Shown here in pieces: positions 16,775 through 24,782 of a DNA stretch of 33,905 nt. The notes under the pieces were generated by a model. It saw only the letters and a program-made list of their open reading frames with translations, was not told the DNA's origin and searched no databases. The stretch is from Porticoccaceae bacterium. GTDB lineage: Bacteria; Pseudomonadota; Gammaproteobacteria; Pseudomonadales; Porticoccaceae. The position numbers and the translations under genes are program-made. The DNA is taken from the NCBI GenBank assembly GCA_029242085.1, contig JAQWUP010000025.1, forward strand, positions 1 through 33,905, given 5' to 3'. Position 1 is the first letter of the stretch. Each line of letters opens with the position of its first letter.

Positions 16775-18623
16775 TCTGCTGAGCAAAGCCTGGAACACTG
16801 ACGCCCTCGGCAGAAATACTCAAACCGCCCTCATCAATCAATGGTTCGCCAAACCGATAAATCACATCAAGCTGTCCTGCGTCTGCTCGCTCCGCATAGG
16901 CTGCTGAATTGATACGAGTTTCCTCACGTCTTGTCAGATAATCATCAAAACGATCGGCATAACGCAGCGCCAACATCGACTCGACCTTATTGGGGGACAG
17001 CACTACCGCTGTCGCGTTGTTGCCACCAAAGCCCTTGGAGTTAATAAAGGCCACGTCCATTTTCTGCTCACTGACATCCATATCTGTAAGGGCAAACCGT
17101 GCTCGCTCCTGATAAACATCTGAGGCAATTTCGGAAACAGTTTTGATACCGGGAATCATGTTGTATTTAAAAGTACCCAGCGCAGAGACTAACTGATCAC
17201 CACTGGCCACCGACAGTGAGTGACCGACATACGATTTAGCTGCAGTGACAGGCCAGTCATAGATATCGAAGGCAGTTGCCACACGGTCAATTAACTCAGA
17301 CTCAGTGGTACGGTTGGCCGGGGTACTCGACCCATGGGCATGTACAAAGCTATGGTTCTGTACACAGTCTTTGCCGACCACTTCGATTGCCGCAGAAACG
17401 GCTTTGGAAAATGAAATATAATTACCGATTCCAGGCGCAGAAATAGATTTTTTAACGCCATCGGCATTAATAAATATTTCCGGTACCGCGCCATGGATAT
17501 CCGCACCCAACTCAATCGCCAGTGCGTCATCCATAAGCACCACATACTGGGTTGCTTCGGCTAATGTAAAACCACAGTTTTGGCCAAAGGGTCGGCTGGC
17601 CCGACGCCAATCTGGCTTATCTGTTCCATCGAGTTTGCACAGGTTTTCATCACTGCCCAGCGCACTCATATTGGAGAAGCCTTCAGACACCTCAGCAATA
17701 ACTGTCGATTCGGCATTTCCCACGACGGCAACGCGGCGGCGGCCACTGCGGATGTCACGGACCGCGGCTTGCAGTACATAGAGAAAGGTTGCACAGGCGC
17801 CAGTAACGGCCTCGGTATGGCCAACACTACCCAGTACGTAGGCATTAATAAAATCAGCGGGCATGGAGTTAAGCGCCATAGGCACCTGCTTGGCGGTGGT
17901 ACGGTTACCTTTTAAGCGGGCCTGAAATAATCCGGCAAAGCCCTCTTCAGTCATTTGACCCAGAGCACTGGAAGAGTAGACGCCGACCTGGTCTGGCCGC
18001 ACATGATCGGACACCTTGTCCCAGGGAATACCTAAAGAGTGCACCGCATCGCTGCTGCCCAAAAGGGCCATTTGCAGACCGCGAGGATGAAAGCGAGCGC
18101 TGTAGTGGTCGGCAGGATTAAAGCCAGTGGGTAACTCACCGGCGGCTTTAGCGATCAATTCATGATGGGTTTTAACAAGGTATTCACCCGCTTGGGATGC
18201 TGTCACCTCCACAGTGCCATCTTCAAGGTCGCGAATCTGCCAGTCTTCGGGCAGATTTGTCGGCAGGTCACGCTTAGTCATGCTAAATACCAGCCCCTCA
18301 GCACCGATATTTATTTTTTTGTGCCCAGCTACTGCGCTAGGGTCAAACAGTCCAAGCTTACGAATTAATGTGCCATCGAGCACCTGCGCTCTAAAGTTGG
18401 CATCAACTTGCTCAACACTTAGCACCGTGCCATCGTGATCTGTGTAGCCCTGCGCCTGCTTTCGCACAAGGCCCATCAAACAGGCTAAGCCCACAACCGT
18501 TTCTTGCTGCTCCGCCGCAGGCAGTGATTCAAACACCATACGGCGAAATGCCTGATGTGAAGAGCTGCGTCCTGCAGCGTTATATCCACCAAAACCAACA
18601 ATGAGGGGCAGGGAGTGACTCAT
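16716..18623 (-). CDS. fabY: Beta-ketoacyl-ACP synthase FabY type
   Basis: The 635-residue protein matches the unusually long KAS of pseudomonads named FabY (634 residues in P. aeruginosa), which condenses acetyl-CoA with malonyl-ACP to start fatty acid synthesis where FabH is not the main initiator. The N-terminus LPLIVGFGGYNAAGRSS is typical. The thiolase-fold triad is visible: Cys277 in VTGACATF, His430 in VHAHGSSTPAN and His468 in AAKSYVGHSL. The region from about 300 to 360 holds the AESTV and FSNMSALG loops, and GFGGNNA lies near the C-terminus. AAGGAAAT precedes the ATG. It is transcribed alone, divergent from a DJ-1/AraC regulator. The 3' end overlaps the convergent protease gene by 59 bases. 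Confidence 0.9.
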   Translation of the reverse strand: MSHSLPLIVGFGGYNAAGRSSSHQAFRRMVFESLPAAEQQETVVGLACLMGLVRKQAQGYTDHDGTVLSVEQVDANFRAQVLDGTLIRKLGLFDPSAVAGHKKINIGAEGLVFSMTKRDLPTNLPEDWQIRDLEDGTVEVTASQAGEYLVKTHHELIAKAAGELPTGFNPADHYSARFHPRGLQMALLGSSDAVHSLGIPWDKVSDHVRPDQVGVYSSSALGQMTEEGFAGLFQARLKGNRTTAKQVPMALNSMPADFINAYVLGSVGHTEAVTGACATFLYVLQAAVRDIRSGRRRVAVVGNAESTVIAEVSEGFSNMSALGSDENLCKLDGTDKPDWRRASRPFGQNCGFTLAEATQYVVLMDDALAIELGADIHGAVPEIFINADGVKKSISAPGIGNYISFSKAVSAAIEVVGKDCVQNHSFVHAHGSSTPANRTTESELIDRVATAFDIYDWPVTAAKSYVGHSLSVASGDQLVSALGTFKYNMIPGIKTVSEIASDVYQERARFALTDMDVSEQKMDVAFINSKGFGGNNATAVVLSPNKVESMLALRYADRFDDYLTRREETRINSAAYAERADAGQLDVIYRFGEPLIDEGGLSISAEGVSVPGFAQQIIFEKGNPWQDMRETAPAD

Positions 18624-18750
18624 ATTATTTCCTTAAAAGGTGATGACCGACTATGTTAGCAATAGTGTAGAGAGTAAATCTTTATTATTATTTAAGTATT
18701 CAGCCATGTATCTTAGGTTTCTGGCCGTAGTATGCTATATTTTGGCCATT

Positions 18751-19734
18751 ATGGCTTTTAACCTTACGCTTTTACTCTGTGACAATATGCTGGTATCCAG
18801 CACCACCCTTGCTGCCGAAATCTTTAATTTTGCGCAGGCCATGGGTCGTGCCAGCAACCATGGGGTGCAAGACGTTGTGATTCGCCGTGTTACCCCCGAC
18901 GGCAAATCTGTGCAGACCTCGGCAGGCTTTGAGCTGCAGGCGACCCATTCCTTGGCCAACAGCTTTGACAGCGACCTAATTCATATACCCGCGCTGTGGC
19001 GCAATCCGCGCCCAGCAGTCAGAAAGCATGAGGCCTATATTCCCTGGCTGCGCGAGCAACATCAACGCAACTGCAACTTTACCGCGGTGGGGACCGGGGT
19101 TTGCTTTCTTGCTGAAGCTGGGCTTTTGGACAATAAACCAGCGACCACTCACTGGCATTATTTTGATCAGCTACAGAAACACTATCCAGCAGTGCAGCTA
19201 GAGCGTCAGCACTTTACCACCCAAGCTGGCAACATTTACTGTGCGGCCAGCGTGAACGCCATGGCGGAGCTGCTTATGTATCAGGTGGAAAGGATTTTCG
19301 GGCGAATCATTGCCCGCCAAGCCCAGCGTAATTTCTTTCATGAGATTCGCAATATTGCCGATCCAGTGGGCATGCATGATAAGCCGCTGGGCAAACATAG
19401 TGATGAGGCCATTGCACAGGCCCAGATATGGTTACAGGACAATCTAAGCAGAGCCCTATCGATTCCAGACCTGGCCAGCCAGTTTGGCATGACCACCAGA
19501 ACCTTTAATCGACGCTTTAAAACCGCTGTTGGGAGCACACCGGGCGACTATTTAACCGAAGTACGTATGACCTTCGCCTGTGACCTACTTAAAAATACCA
19601 ACCTGTCGATTCTAGAGTTAGCGAACTACAGCGGCTACAAAGAGGCCAGCTGGTTTTCATCCAGATTTAAGCAGTGGTCGGGCAATAGTCCAAAAGCCTA
19701 TCGTAATACGGTCAGGGCAAAACTGTTTAGCTAA
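18751..19734 (+). CDS. GlxA-type transcriptional regulator (DJ-1/PfpI domain plus AraC HTH)
   Basis: From the ATG at 18751 the protein is 327 residues. Residues 1 to about 185 form a DJ-1/PfpI-like sensor domain (MAFNLTLLLCDNML, FNFAQAMGRA, and the nucleophile-elbow-like TAVGTGVCFLAEAGLL, then THWHYFDQLQ). Residues about 225-327 are an AraC DNA-binding domain: LSIPDLASQFGMTTRTFNRRF for the first helix-turn-helix and LSILELANYSGYKEASWFSSRF for the second. An upstream ATG at 18640 would add 37 hydrophobic residues and is less likely. The gene diverges from fabY across 127 bases, so fabY is a natural candidate target, though this is only an inference. The ligand is unknown. Confidence 0.85.
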   Translation: MAFNLTLLLCDNMLVSSTTLAAEIFNFAQAMGRASNHGVQDVVIRRVTPDGKSVQTSAGFELQATHSLANSFDSDLIHIPALWRNPRPAVRKHEAYIPWLREQHQRNCNFTAVGTGVCFLAEAGLLDNKPATTHWHYFDQLQKHYPAVQLERQHFTTQAGNIYCAASVNAMAELLMYQVERIFGRIIARQAQRNFFHEIRNIADPVGMHDKPLGKHSDEAIAQAQIWLQDNLSRALSIPDLASQFGMTTRTFNRRFKTAVGSTPGDYLTEVRMTFACDLLKNTNLSILELANYSGYKEASWFSSRFKQWSGNSPKAYRNTVRAKLFS

Positions 19735-19891
19735 GGCATATTCGTATTCATAGATCTTTCGCTTCGCTCAAGATGGCAATTAGAGGAAAGAGCACCAAAG
19801 AGCCCCTTAGGCAGATCAAGGGACTGTGGCTGTTTGCCCTAAAAGAGATTGCAGAGTAGTAATAAGGACCGCTCATGCAGCCCACAATAGT

Positions 19892-21061
19892 TTAGATAAC
19901 GCGCACTCGAACCACACCTTCAACACCGGCAATCGCCGCTTCAATGCTCTGATCCAGGTCACCTTCAATATCAATAATATTGTAAGCAATATCACCGCGG
20001 CTTTTATTCACCATATCCACAACATTAAGCTCAGCATCAGCCAAAACTGCCAACACGCTACCCAATACTTTAGGCACATTGTTGTTAGTGAAGGTAATAC
20101 GACGGCCACCATTGCGCGACATTTTCGTGGGCGGATAGTTAACCGAATTATGGATATTACCGTTTTCAAGGTAATCCATGAGCTGGTCCGCAGCCATCAC
20201 CGCACAGTTCTCTTCCGCCTCCTCAGTGCTGGCACCGATATGTGGCATCAGTAGAACATCTTTGCGGCCGAGTAACGCTGGCGCAGGGAAATCACTGATA
20301 TACCCCGCAATAGTGCCTGCATCAAGCGCTGCAACCATATCCTCAGTGCTAACAATTTCTTCACGGGCAAAATTGAGAATTTTAGCCGTGGGTTTCATCA
20401 GACCCAATGTATCTTTATTGATCAGATGTTTAGTCGCTGGAATAGCAGGCACGTGCAGCGTAATAAAGTCAGCGCGCGCTAGCAGCGCTTCAATACTGTC
20501 CATACGTTCTACACGACTGGAGAGCTGCCATGCGGCTTCAACAGAAATTGCCGGGTCATAGCCAATAACATTCATGCCGAGGTCAAGTGCCAGGTTGGCA
20601 ATAATAGAACCAATCGCCCCCAGACCGACGACGCCCAATGTTTTGCCTGTAATCTCAGAACCGGCAAAACGCTTCTTTTCTTTTTCCAGCAACTTGCCCA
20701 TTTCGCCAGAGTCATCCATATGACCCAACTCTTGAACGTAGTTCATACCACCAAAGATGTCCCGAGAACCTAGCAACAGGCCAGCAACGATCAGTTCTTT
20801 TACTGCATTAGCATTGGCACCTGGCGTGTTAAACACCACGATGCCCTTCTCAGTGTAATCTTCAGTGGGAATATTATTAGTACCGGCACCTGCTCTGGCG
20901 ACAGCAATCACTGAATCCGGCAGCACTTCTGTATGTAGTTTTTGGCTGCGCAGTAACACGCCTTCGGCTGCTTCCATTTCACTGGAGACAGTGTATTTGT
21001 CAGCAGCAAAGCGGCTTAGACCTTTTGAAGAAATAGCGTTGTAGGTACGAATGTGATACAT
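19892..21061 (-). CDS. serA: D-3-phosphoglycerate dehydrogenase, short ACT form
   Basis: The 389-residue enzyme oxidises 3-phosphoglycerate to 3-phosphohydroxypyruvate, the first step of serine synthesis. The NAD-binding site GVVGLGAIG lies at 143-151. The catalytic Arg233 is in NFAREEIV and His274 in MPHIGASTEEAEENCA. A C-terminal ACT-like domain (about 315-389; VPKVLGSVLAVLADAELNVVDM) may sense serine. In the usual signature the residue after Arg is Gly; here it is Glu234. It follows serC after 36 bases on the same strand, giving a two-gene serine operon. At about 390 residues it belongs to the shorter SerA type. Confidence 0.93.
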   Translation of the reverse strand: MYHIRTYNAISSKGLSRFAADKYTVSSEMEAAEGVLLRSQKLHTEVLPDSVIAVARAGAGTNNIPTEDYTEKGIVVFNTPGANANAVKELIVAGLLLGSRDIFGGMNYVQELGHMDDSGEMGKLLEKEKKRFAGSEITGKTLGVVGLGAIGSIIANLALDLGMNVIGYDPAISVEAAWQLSSRVERMDSIEALLARADFITLHVPAIPATKHLINKDTLGLMKPTAKILNFAREEIVSTEDMVAALDAGTIAGYISDFPAPALLGRKDVLLMPHIGASTEEAEENCAVMAADQLMDYLENGNIHNSVNYPPTKMSRNGGRRITFTNNNVPKVLGSVLAVLADAELNVVDMVNKSRGDIAYNIIDIEGDLDQSIEAAIAGVEGVVRVRVI

Positions 21062-21097
21062 ATTTTTCTCAATATTCTCGGTAAGAGTCGGCTTTAA

Positions 21098-22225
21098 TTA
21101 TTGACTAACTTCTGCGTGAGCCCAGTCGAGCCATGGCAGTAATGCTTCAATATCAGATTGTTCAACGGTGGCACCACACCAGATGCGCAGGCCAGCTGGT
21201 GCATCACGGTAGGCGCCAATATCGTACGCAACGCCCTCGGCATCCAATAACTTAACAATTTGTTTTACCTGATCCGGCTCCAGATCAAGTGTTAGGCAGA
21301 CACTGGTATTAGAGATTTGATCTGCGTCCTGCGCCAGAAAGTGCGCCCAGGGTCGTGCTTCTACAAATCCTTTTAAGACCTCAAGGTTGGCTTCCGACTT
21401 GGCTATAGCTGCAGGCAGTCCGCCGATTGACCGAACCCAATCCAGAGCATCTAAATAGTCGGCTACACAGAGCATAGAGGGTGTATTGATAGTCTCTCCG
21501 CGGAAGATACCTTCAATTAACTTGCCGCCTTTGGTCATGCGAAAGATCTTTGGCAGCGGCCATGCAGGGGTATAGCTCTCTAAACGCTCTACCGCGCGCG
21601 GGCTGAGAATCAACATGCCATGAGCACCTTCGCCGCCCAAGACTTTTTGCCAGCTGTAGGTTACAACATCAAGTTTTTCCCATGGCATTTCCATGGCAAA
21701 GACTGCGGAGGTCGCATCACAAATGGTCAGGCCAGTACGCTCATCACTGATCCAGTCGGCGTTGGGGACTTTTACCCCAGCAGTGGTGCCATTCCAAGTA
21801 AAGATACAGTCATGATCGGGATTGGCCTGAGTCATATCGGGTAACAGGCCATAGTCAGCGGTGTAACTATTGAGCTCTTCAAGCTTTAATTGTTTAGTCG
21901 CATCTGTAAGCCAGCCGCTGCCAAATGATTCCCAGGCAAAGATATCTACTGGTCGCTGGCCCAACACTGACCACATAATCATTTCAACGGCGCCAGTATC
22001 AGAGGCCGGTACTACACCTACGCGATATCCTTCTGGTAGTCCGAGAATTTCTGCGGTATCAGTGCAGGCTCTGCCCAGCGCAACCTTGCCTGCTGAGGAC
22101 CGATGTGAGCGGCCCAATGTGGCGATATCCAAGCTGGCAACATCATAGCCGGGACGCTTAGAGCAGGGGCCAGATGAAAAATTAGGGTTGGCAGGTTTAA
22201 TCGTTGGTCTTTGATTGACTGTCAT
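21098..22225 (-). CDS. serC: Phosphoserine aminotransferase, Methanosarcina-type
   Basis: The PLP enzyme transfers the amino group of glutamate to 3-phosphohydroxypyruvate. From the ATG at 22225 the product is 375 residues and begins with the characteristic [19 protein letters not shown]. The upstream in-frame ATG at 22264 would add 13 unrelated residues. The PLP-binding lysine is Lys194 in [27 protein letters not shown] and [11 protein letters not shown] form the cofactor loop region. This pattern belongs to the second SerC lineage (found in Methanosarcina, alphaproteobacteria and some gammaproteobacteria), not the E. coli type. serA follows after 36 bases. PLP for this enzyme would come from the Epd-dependent route encoded elsewhere in the window. 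Confidence 0.93.
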   Translation of the reverse strand: MTVNQRPTIKPANPNFSSGPCSKRPGYDVASLDIATLGRSHRSSAGKVALGRACTDTAEILGLPEGYRVGVVPASDTGAVEMIMWSVLGQRPVDIFAWESFGSGWLTDATKQLKLEELNSYTADYGLLPDMTQANPDHDCIFTWNGTTAGVKVPNADWISDERTGLTICDATSAVFAMEMPWEKLDVVTYSWQKVLGGEGAHGMLILSPRAVERLESYTPAWPLPKIFRMTKGGKLIEGIFRGETINTPSMLCVADYLDALDWVRSIGGLPAAIAKSEANLEVLKGFVEARPWAHFLAQDADQISNTSVCLTLDLEPDQVKQIVKLLDAEGVAYDIGAYRDAPAGLRIWCGATVEQSDIEALLPWLDWAHAEVSQ

Positions 22226-22370
22226 GATGCACAAATTTCCAGAGCGCGATAAAAAAGGGGGCACATAGTAACTACAGGTCGCTTATAGATAAAGATTTAT
22301 TCCCCTATGTACGTCATTGGCAGTAACTATGATCACCGTTGATTCTGACAACCAGGAGAGGGAGAACAAA

Positions 22371-22398
22371 AAAATACGCTGTATAGACAGCGTATTTT
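22371..22398 (-). terminator. Intrinsic terminator of cytochrome c4-dsbA unit
   Basis: A perfect 12-bp stem AAAATACGCTGT / ACAGCGTATTTT with an ATAG loop ends 18 bases beyond the dsbA stop. On the minus strand it runs into a T run (complement of the A run at 22368-22374). It separates dsbA from the serC promoter region. Confidence 0.9.
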
Positions 22399-22416
22399 GA
22401 TAAAGACTTATTACTA

Positions 22417-23061
22417 CTATTTAGTGGCTCTGGCGCGGCGCTCTTTTTCAATTAAAAAGTCTGCTACATCCAGCATGCCCTCAAAGCCACCAGCATTGCG
22501 GCTGCTAACACGGTATTTACCGTTGACGATAACCTCTGGCGTTCCCTGAACGCGATAGCCACGAACACGCGCTTTGGCCTGATTGACCATGCTGGTCATG
22601 CCAAAAGAGTTATAGGCTTTGGAAAATTTGTCACCATCGACACCAGCGGCAGCGAATATAGCGGCGAGATCCGCTTCTGTGCGAACTTTCTGCCGCTTAA
22701 CATGCAGTGCCTCAAAGATAGCCATATGGGTTTTGTCTAAAACATTTAACAGCACTGCGCTGTAGTAGGCTCGTGCAAATGGCTCTAAGGCGGGCTGCCA
22801 AACGGCTGGGGTCTGCTGGAAATCAACATCGGCGGCCAGCTTTTTCGACCAGGGGTGCAATACCGGCTCAAAGTTGTAGCAGTGGCCACAGGTGTAAGAA
22901 AAAACTTCATTGACTTCAATCTTGGTCGCATCTGCTGTTCTTATGGGCTGCGGAAGCACCTCATAATGAACTCCTGCCTGATATTGGTCTGTTTGTGCTT
23001 GGCACATAGCCATCGGCAGTATCAGTGCTAAAAAAGCTAGGCGTTTTATCCAGTAAGTCAT
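22417..23061 (-). CDS. dsbA: Thiol:disulfide interchange protein DsbA
   Basis: The 214-residue protein has an N-terminal signal peptide (KRLAFLALILPMAMCQAQ) and acts in the periplasm, donating disulfides to exported proteins. The thioredoxin-fold active site is Cys58-Gly-His-Cys61 in FSYTCGHCYNFEP. The helical insertion follows (FARAYYSAVLLNVL, HVKRQKVRTEADLAAIFAAAGVD), and the cis-proline loop is GTPEVIVNGKY. Cys20 near the cleavage site is not in a good lipobox. The gene follows the cytochrome c4 gene after 34 bases, an arrangement common in pseudomonads. It ends at a strong terminator. Confidence 0.94.
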   Translation of the reverse strand: MTYWIKRLAFLALILPMAMCQAQTDQYQAGVHYEVLPQPIRTADATKIEVNEVFSYTCGHCYNFEPVLHPWSKKLAADVDFQQTPAVWQPALEPFARAYYSAVLLNVLDKTHMAIFEALHVKRQKVRTEADLAAIFAAAGVDGDKFSKAYNSFGMTSMVNQAKARVRGYRVQGTPEVIVNGKYRVSSRNAGGFEGMLDVADFLIEKERRARATK

Positions 23062-23095
23062 CTCAGTCTCCTGTTGGACCGGTGCCGGTTTATCT

Positions 23096-23737
23096 CTAGT
23101 TTAGACCAGAGATGTAGTTGGCTACCGCTTTGATTTCCCTGTCGCTTAGATTTGCAGCTACACCTTGCATAATGATGGCGTTGCCACCGCTGGCGCGTTC
23201 ACCGCGTCGGTAGGCCAAAAGCTGCTTCTCGATGTAGTCTGCATGCTGTCCACCCAAGCCTGGGTAACCCGCTGGGCCATTGCCATTACCCGATGGCGAG
23301 TGACAACCGGTGCAGGCTGCAACGCCGGTTTTCATATTGCCACCACGGTAAACATTTTCACCGTAATCCAATGCTTCTTCGGGGTTGCTGATACCAACCA
23401 ACGTTATATCCTGTGCGCCTGAAGTCTGACGCGTCTTACTATCATAGTAAGCGGCCATATCTTGGAGGTCTTGGTCTGACGAGCCGTTTAAAATGCCAGT
23501 CATCTCAACAATAACGCGCTCGCCTGATTTAACCATACGTAGCTGTTGAGTCATGTACTTCTCACCTATGCCTGCTAGCTTAGGGAATGATGCGACCATA
23601 CTGTTACCGTCGCTGCCATGGCAACCTGCACACATGGCAACTTTCGATTCGCCCGCTGCTGCATCGCCTGCCGCCATCGTCTGATTCGCTGTCAACGTGG
23701 CCAGCAAACAAATAATACTTAAAAAGCTTTTTTTCAT
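23096..23737 (-). CDS. Diheme cytochrome c4
   Basis: The 213-residue protein has a signal peptide (KKSFLSIICLLATLTANQTMA) and two heme-binding motifs, C36-A-G-C-H40 and C142-T-G-C-H146, one in each half of a duplicated cytochrome c fold. Met residues in VEMTGIL and IIMQGVA are likely sixth ligands. FPKLAGIGEKYMTQQL and YPGLGGQHADYIEKQLLAYRRGER are the typical matching segments of the two domains. Cytochrome c4 carries electrons in the periplasm to terminal oxidases; the oxidase assembly genes at the other end of the window are consistent with this. It lies directly upstream of dsbA and diverges from engB across 136 bases. Confidence 0.93.
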   Translation of the reverse strand: MKKSFLSIICLLATLTANQTMAAGDAAAGESKVAMCAGCHGSDGNSMVASFPKLAGIGEKYMTQQLRMVKSGERVIVEMTGILNGSSDQDLQDMAAYYDSKTRQTSGAQDITLVGISNPEEALDYGENVYRGGNMKTGVAACTGCHSPSGNGNGPAGYPGLGGQHADYIEKQLLAYRRGERASGGNAIIMQGVAANLSDREIKAVANYISGLN

Positions 23738-23873
23738 GGTTAATCAACTCTCGCAATCCGCTAGAATAGTTGCCTGTTTATACGTGCAACCATTGAACCT
23801 TAGCTCTATCGGCTAAAGCGGGCGCATTATATACCAATACAACTCAGTTTTAAGCCCGTTAGGGACGTCTTTT

Positions 23874-24533
23874 ATGGAATCTGTGCCAATTAATTTTCAA
23901 GCTGCTGAATTTACCACCAGCGCGCCCTCTTTAAAGCAATGTCCGGAGGATAGTGGCTGTGAAGTTGCCTTTGCCGGACGCTCAAATGCGGGTAAGTCGA
24001 GTGCGATAAACACATTGACTCGCCAGCGCGGATTGGCGCGCATCAGCAAAACCCCAGGGCGTACCCAGTTGATTAATTTTTTTGCTGTTGCGGACGGTCG
24101 CCGTCTTGTCGATCTGCCCGGCTATGGTTATGCCAAGGTACCCAAAGCAATGAAGGCTGAATGGGATAAGCACCTCGCAGAGTACCTGCAACAGCGCAAT
24201 AGCCTGGGTGGGCTGATTCTTTTAATGGATATTCGCCACCCCCTGCAGGATTACGACCAACAGATGCTTAACTGGGCAGCTCAGGCTGGGCTGCCGGTAC
24301 ATGTGTTACTGACCAAGTCTGACAAACTTAAGCGCGGACCTGCGCAGAATATGCTGTTAAAGGTAGAGCAACGACTGAGAGATATGGACCCAGGGCGCAC
24401 ATTATTATCTGCGCAGACCTTTTCTTCATTGAAAAAAGACGGCCTGCCCCAGCTCGAAGCCCAACTAAGCCATTGGCTAAGTGCTGACTTTAGCGAACCA
24501 GAGGCGCTAAAACCGCTGAAAGACGCTAACTGA
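23874..24533 (+). CDS. engB: Ribosome biogenesis GTPase EngB (YihA/YsxC)
   Basis: The 219-residue GTPase is needed for assembly of the large ribosomal subunit in characterised bacteria. All G motifs are visible: G1 GRSNAGKSS (35-43), G2 TPGRTQ (60-65), G3 DLPGYG (80-85), G4 TKSD and G5 SAQ. The N-terminal [15 protein letters not shown] is the family's usual lead-in. It is convergent with polA, the common gammaproteobacterial arrangement, and the 249-bp gap between them contains an sRNA candidate. Confidence 0.96.
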   Translation: MESVPINFQAAEFTTSAPSLKQCPEDSGCEVAFAGRSNAGKSSAINTLTRQRGLARISKTPGRTQLINFFAVADGRRLVDLPGYGYAKVPKAMKAEWDKHLAEYLQQRNSLGGLILLMDIRHPLQDYDQQMLNWAAQAGLPVHVLLTKSDKLKRGPAQNMLLKVEQRLRDMDPGRTLLSAQTFSSLKKDGLPQLEAQLSHWLSADFSEPEALKPLKDAN

Positions 24534-24559
24534 GAGGTAATTCGCGCGAGAAAAGATGC

Positions 24560-24600
24560 TTAGCCAATAACGCGTTGCTAATAACGCTTAGCTAATAATA
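24560..24600. repeat. Three imperfect 13-15-bp direct repeats
   Basis: Three consecutive units TTAGCCAATAACGCG, TTGCTAATAACGC and TTAGCTAATAATA share the core GC(C/T)AATAA. They lie just beyond the terminator hairpin of the polA-side transcript. The origin may be local slippage. No function is evident. Confidence 0.6.
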
Positions 24601-24721
24601 AAAAGCCCTGATCTAACATGTAGATCAGGGCTTGCTTTGCTGCTTGGAGAGTCTTACTTTGCATACTCTAGTTTGGGGGGGGAGAATATATGCAATCATC
24701 ACTTGCCCTTGATTAGACACA
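24598..24721 (-). ncRNA. Candidate sRNA in polA-engB gap (Spot 42/ErsA position)
   Basis: On the minus strand, directly downstream of polA, there is a -10-like TATATA (24733-24728) followed by about 120 bases without a reading frame. These end in a strong terminator hairpin with a T run. The middle can fold into a small hairpin (arms GCATA at 24693-24689 and TATGC at 24665-24661) whose large loop exposes TCTCCCCCCCC, a C-rich stretch suited to pairing with G-rich ribosome-binding sites. Spot 42 in enterics and vibrios and ErsA in Pseudomonas occupy this same locus and orientation. The primary sequence does not obviously match either. The -35 element is weak, and the 5' end is approximate. Confidence 0.55.
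24600..24633 (-). terminator. Terminator hairpin between polA and engB
   Basis: A perfect 13-bp stem AAGCCCTGATCTA / TAGATCAGGGCTT with a five-base loop is followed on the minus strand by TTT and TATTATT. It lies 150 bases beyond the polA stop, so it would end either a polA read-through transcript or the sRNA candidate. On the engB side the following sequence is less T-rich. Confidence 0.85.
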
Positions 24722-24782
24722 GACTTGTATATAAGTTCCATTCTGTTTGAAAATAATTCAAATTATTTTTATTTAGCGCTTT

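Noticed and set aside
19735..19891. Possible terminator or REP-like element between the AraC gene and serA
   Set aside because: Only weak, bulged stems (around CCCTT/AAGGG) without a T run; no second copy of the sequence in the window.
23002..23005. Possible lipobox cysteine in the DsbA signal peptide
   Set aside because: The residues before Cys20 (M-A-M) do not fit the lipobox, and the protein looks like soluble DsbA.
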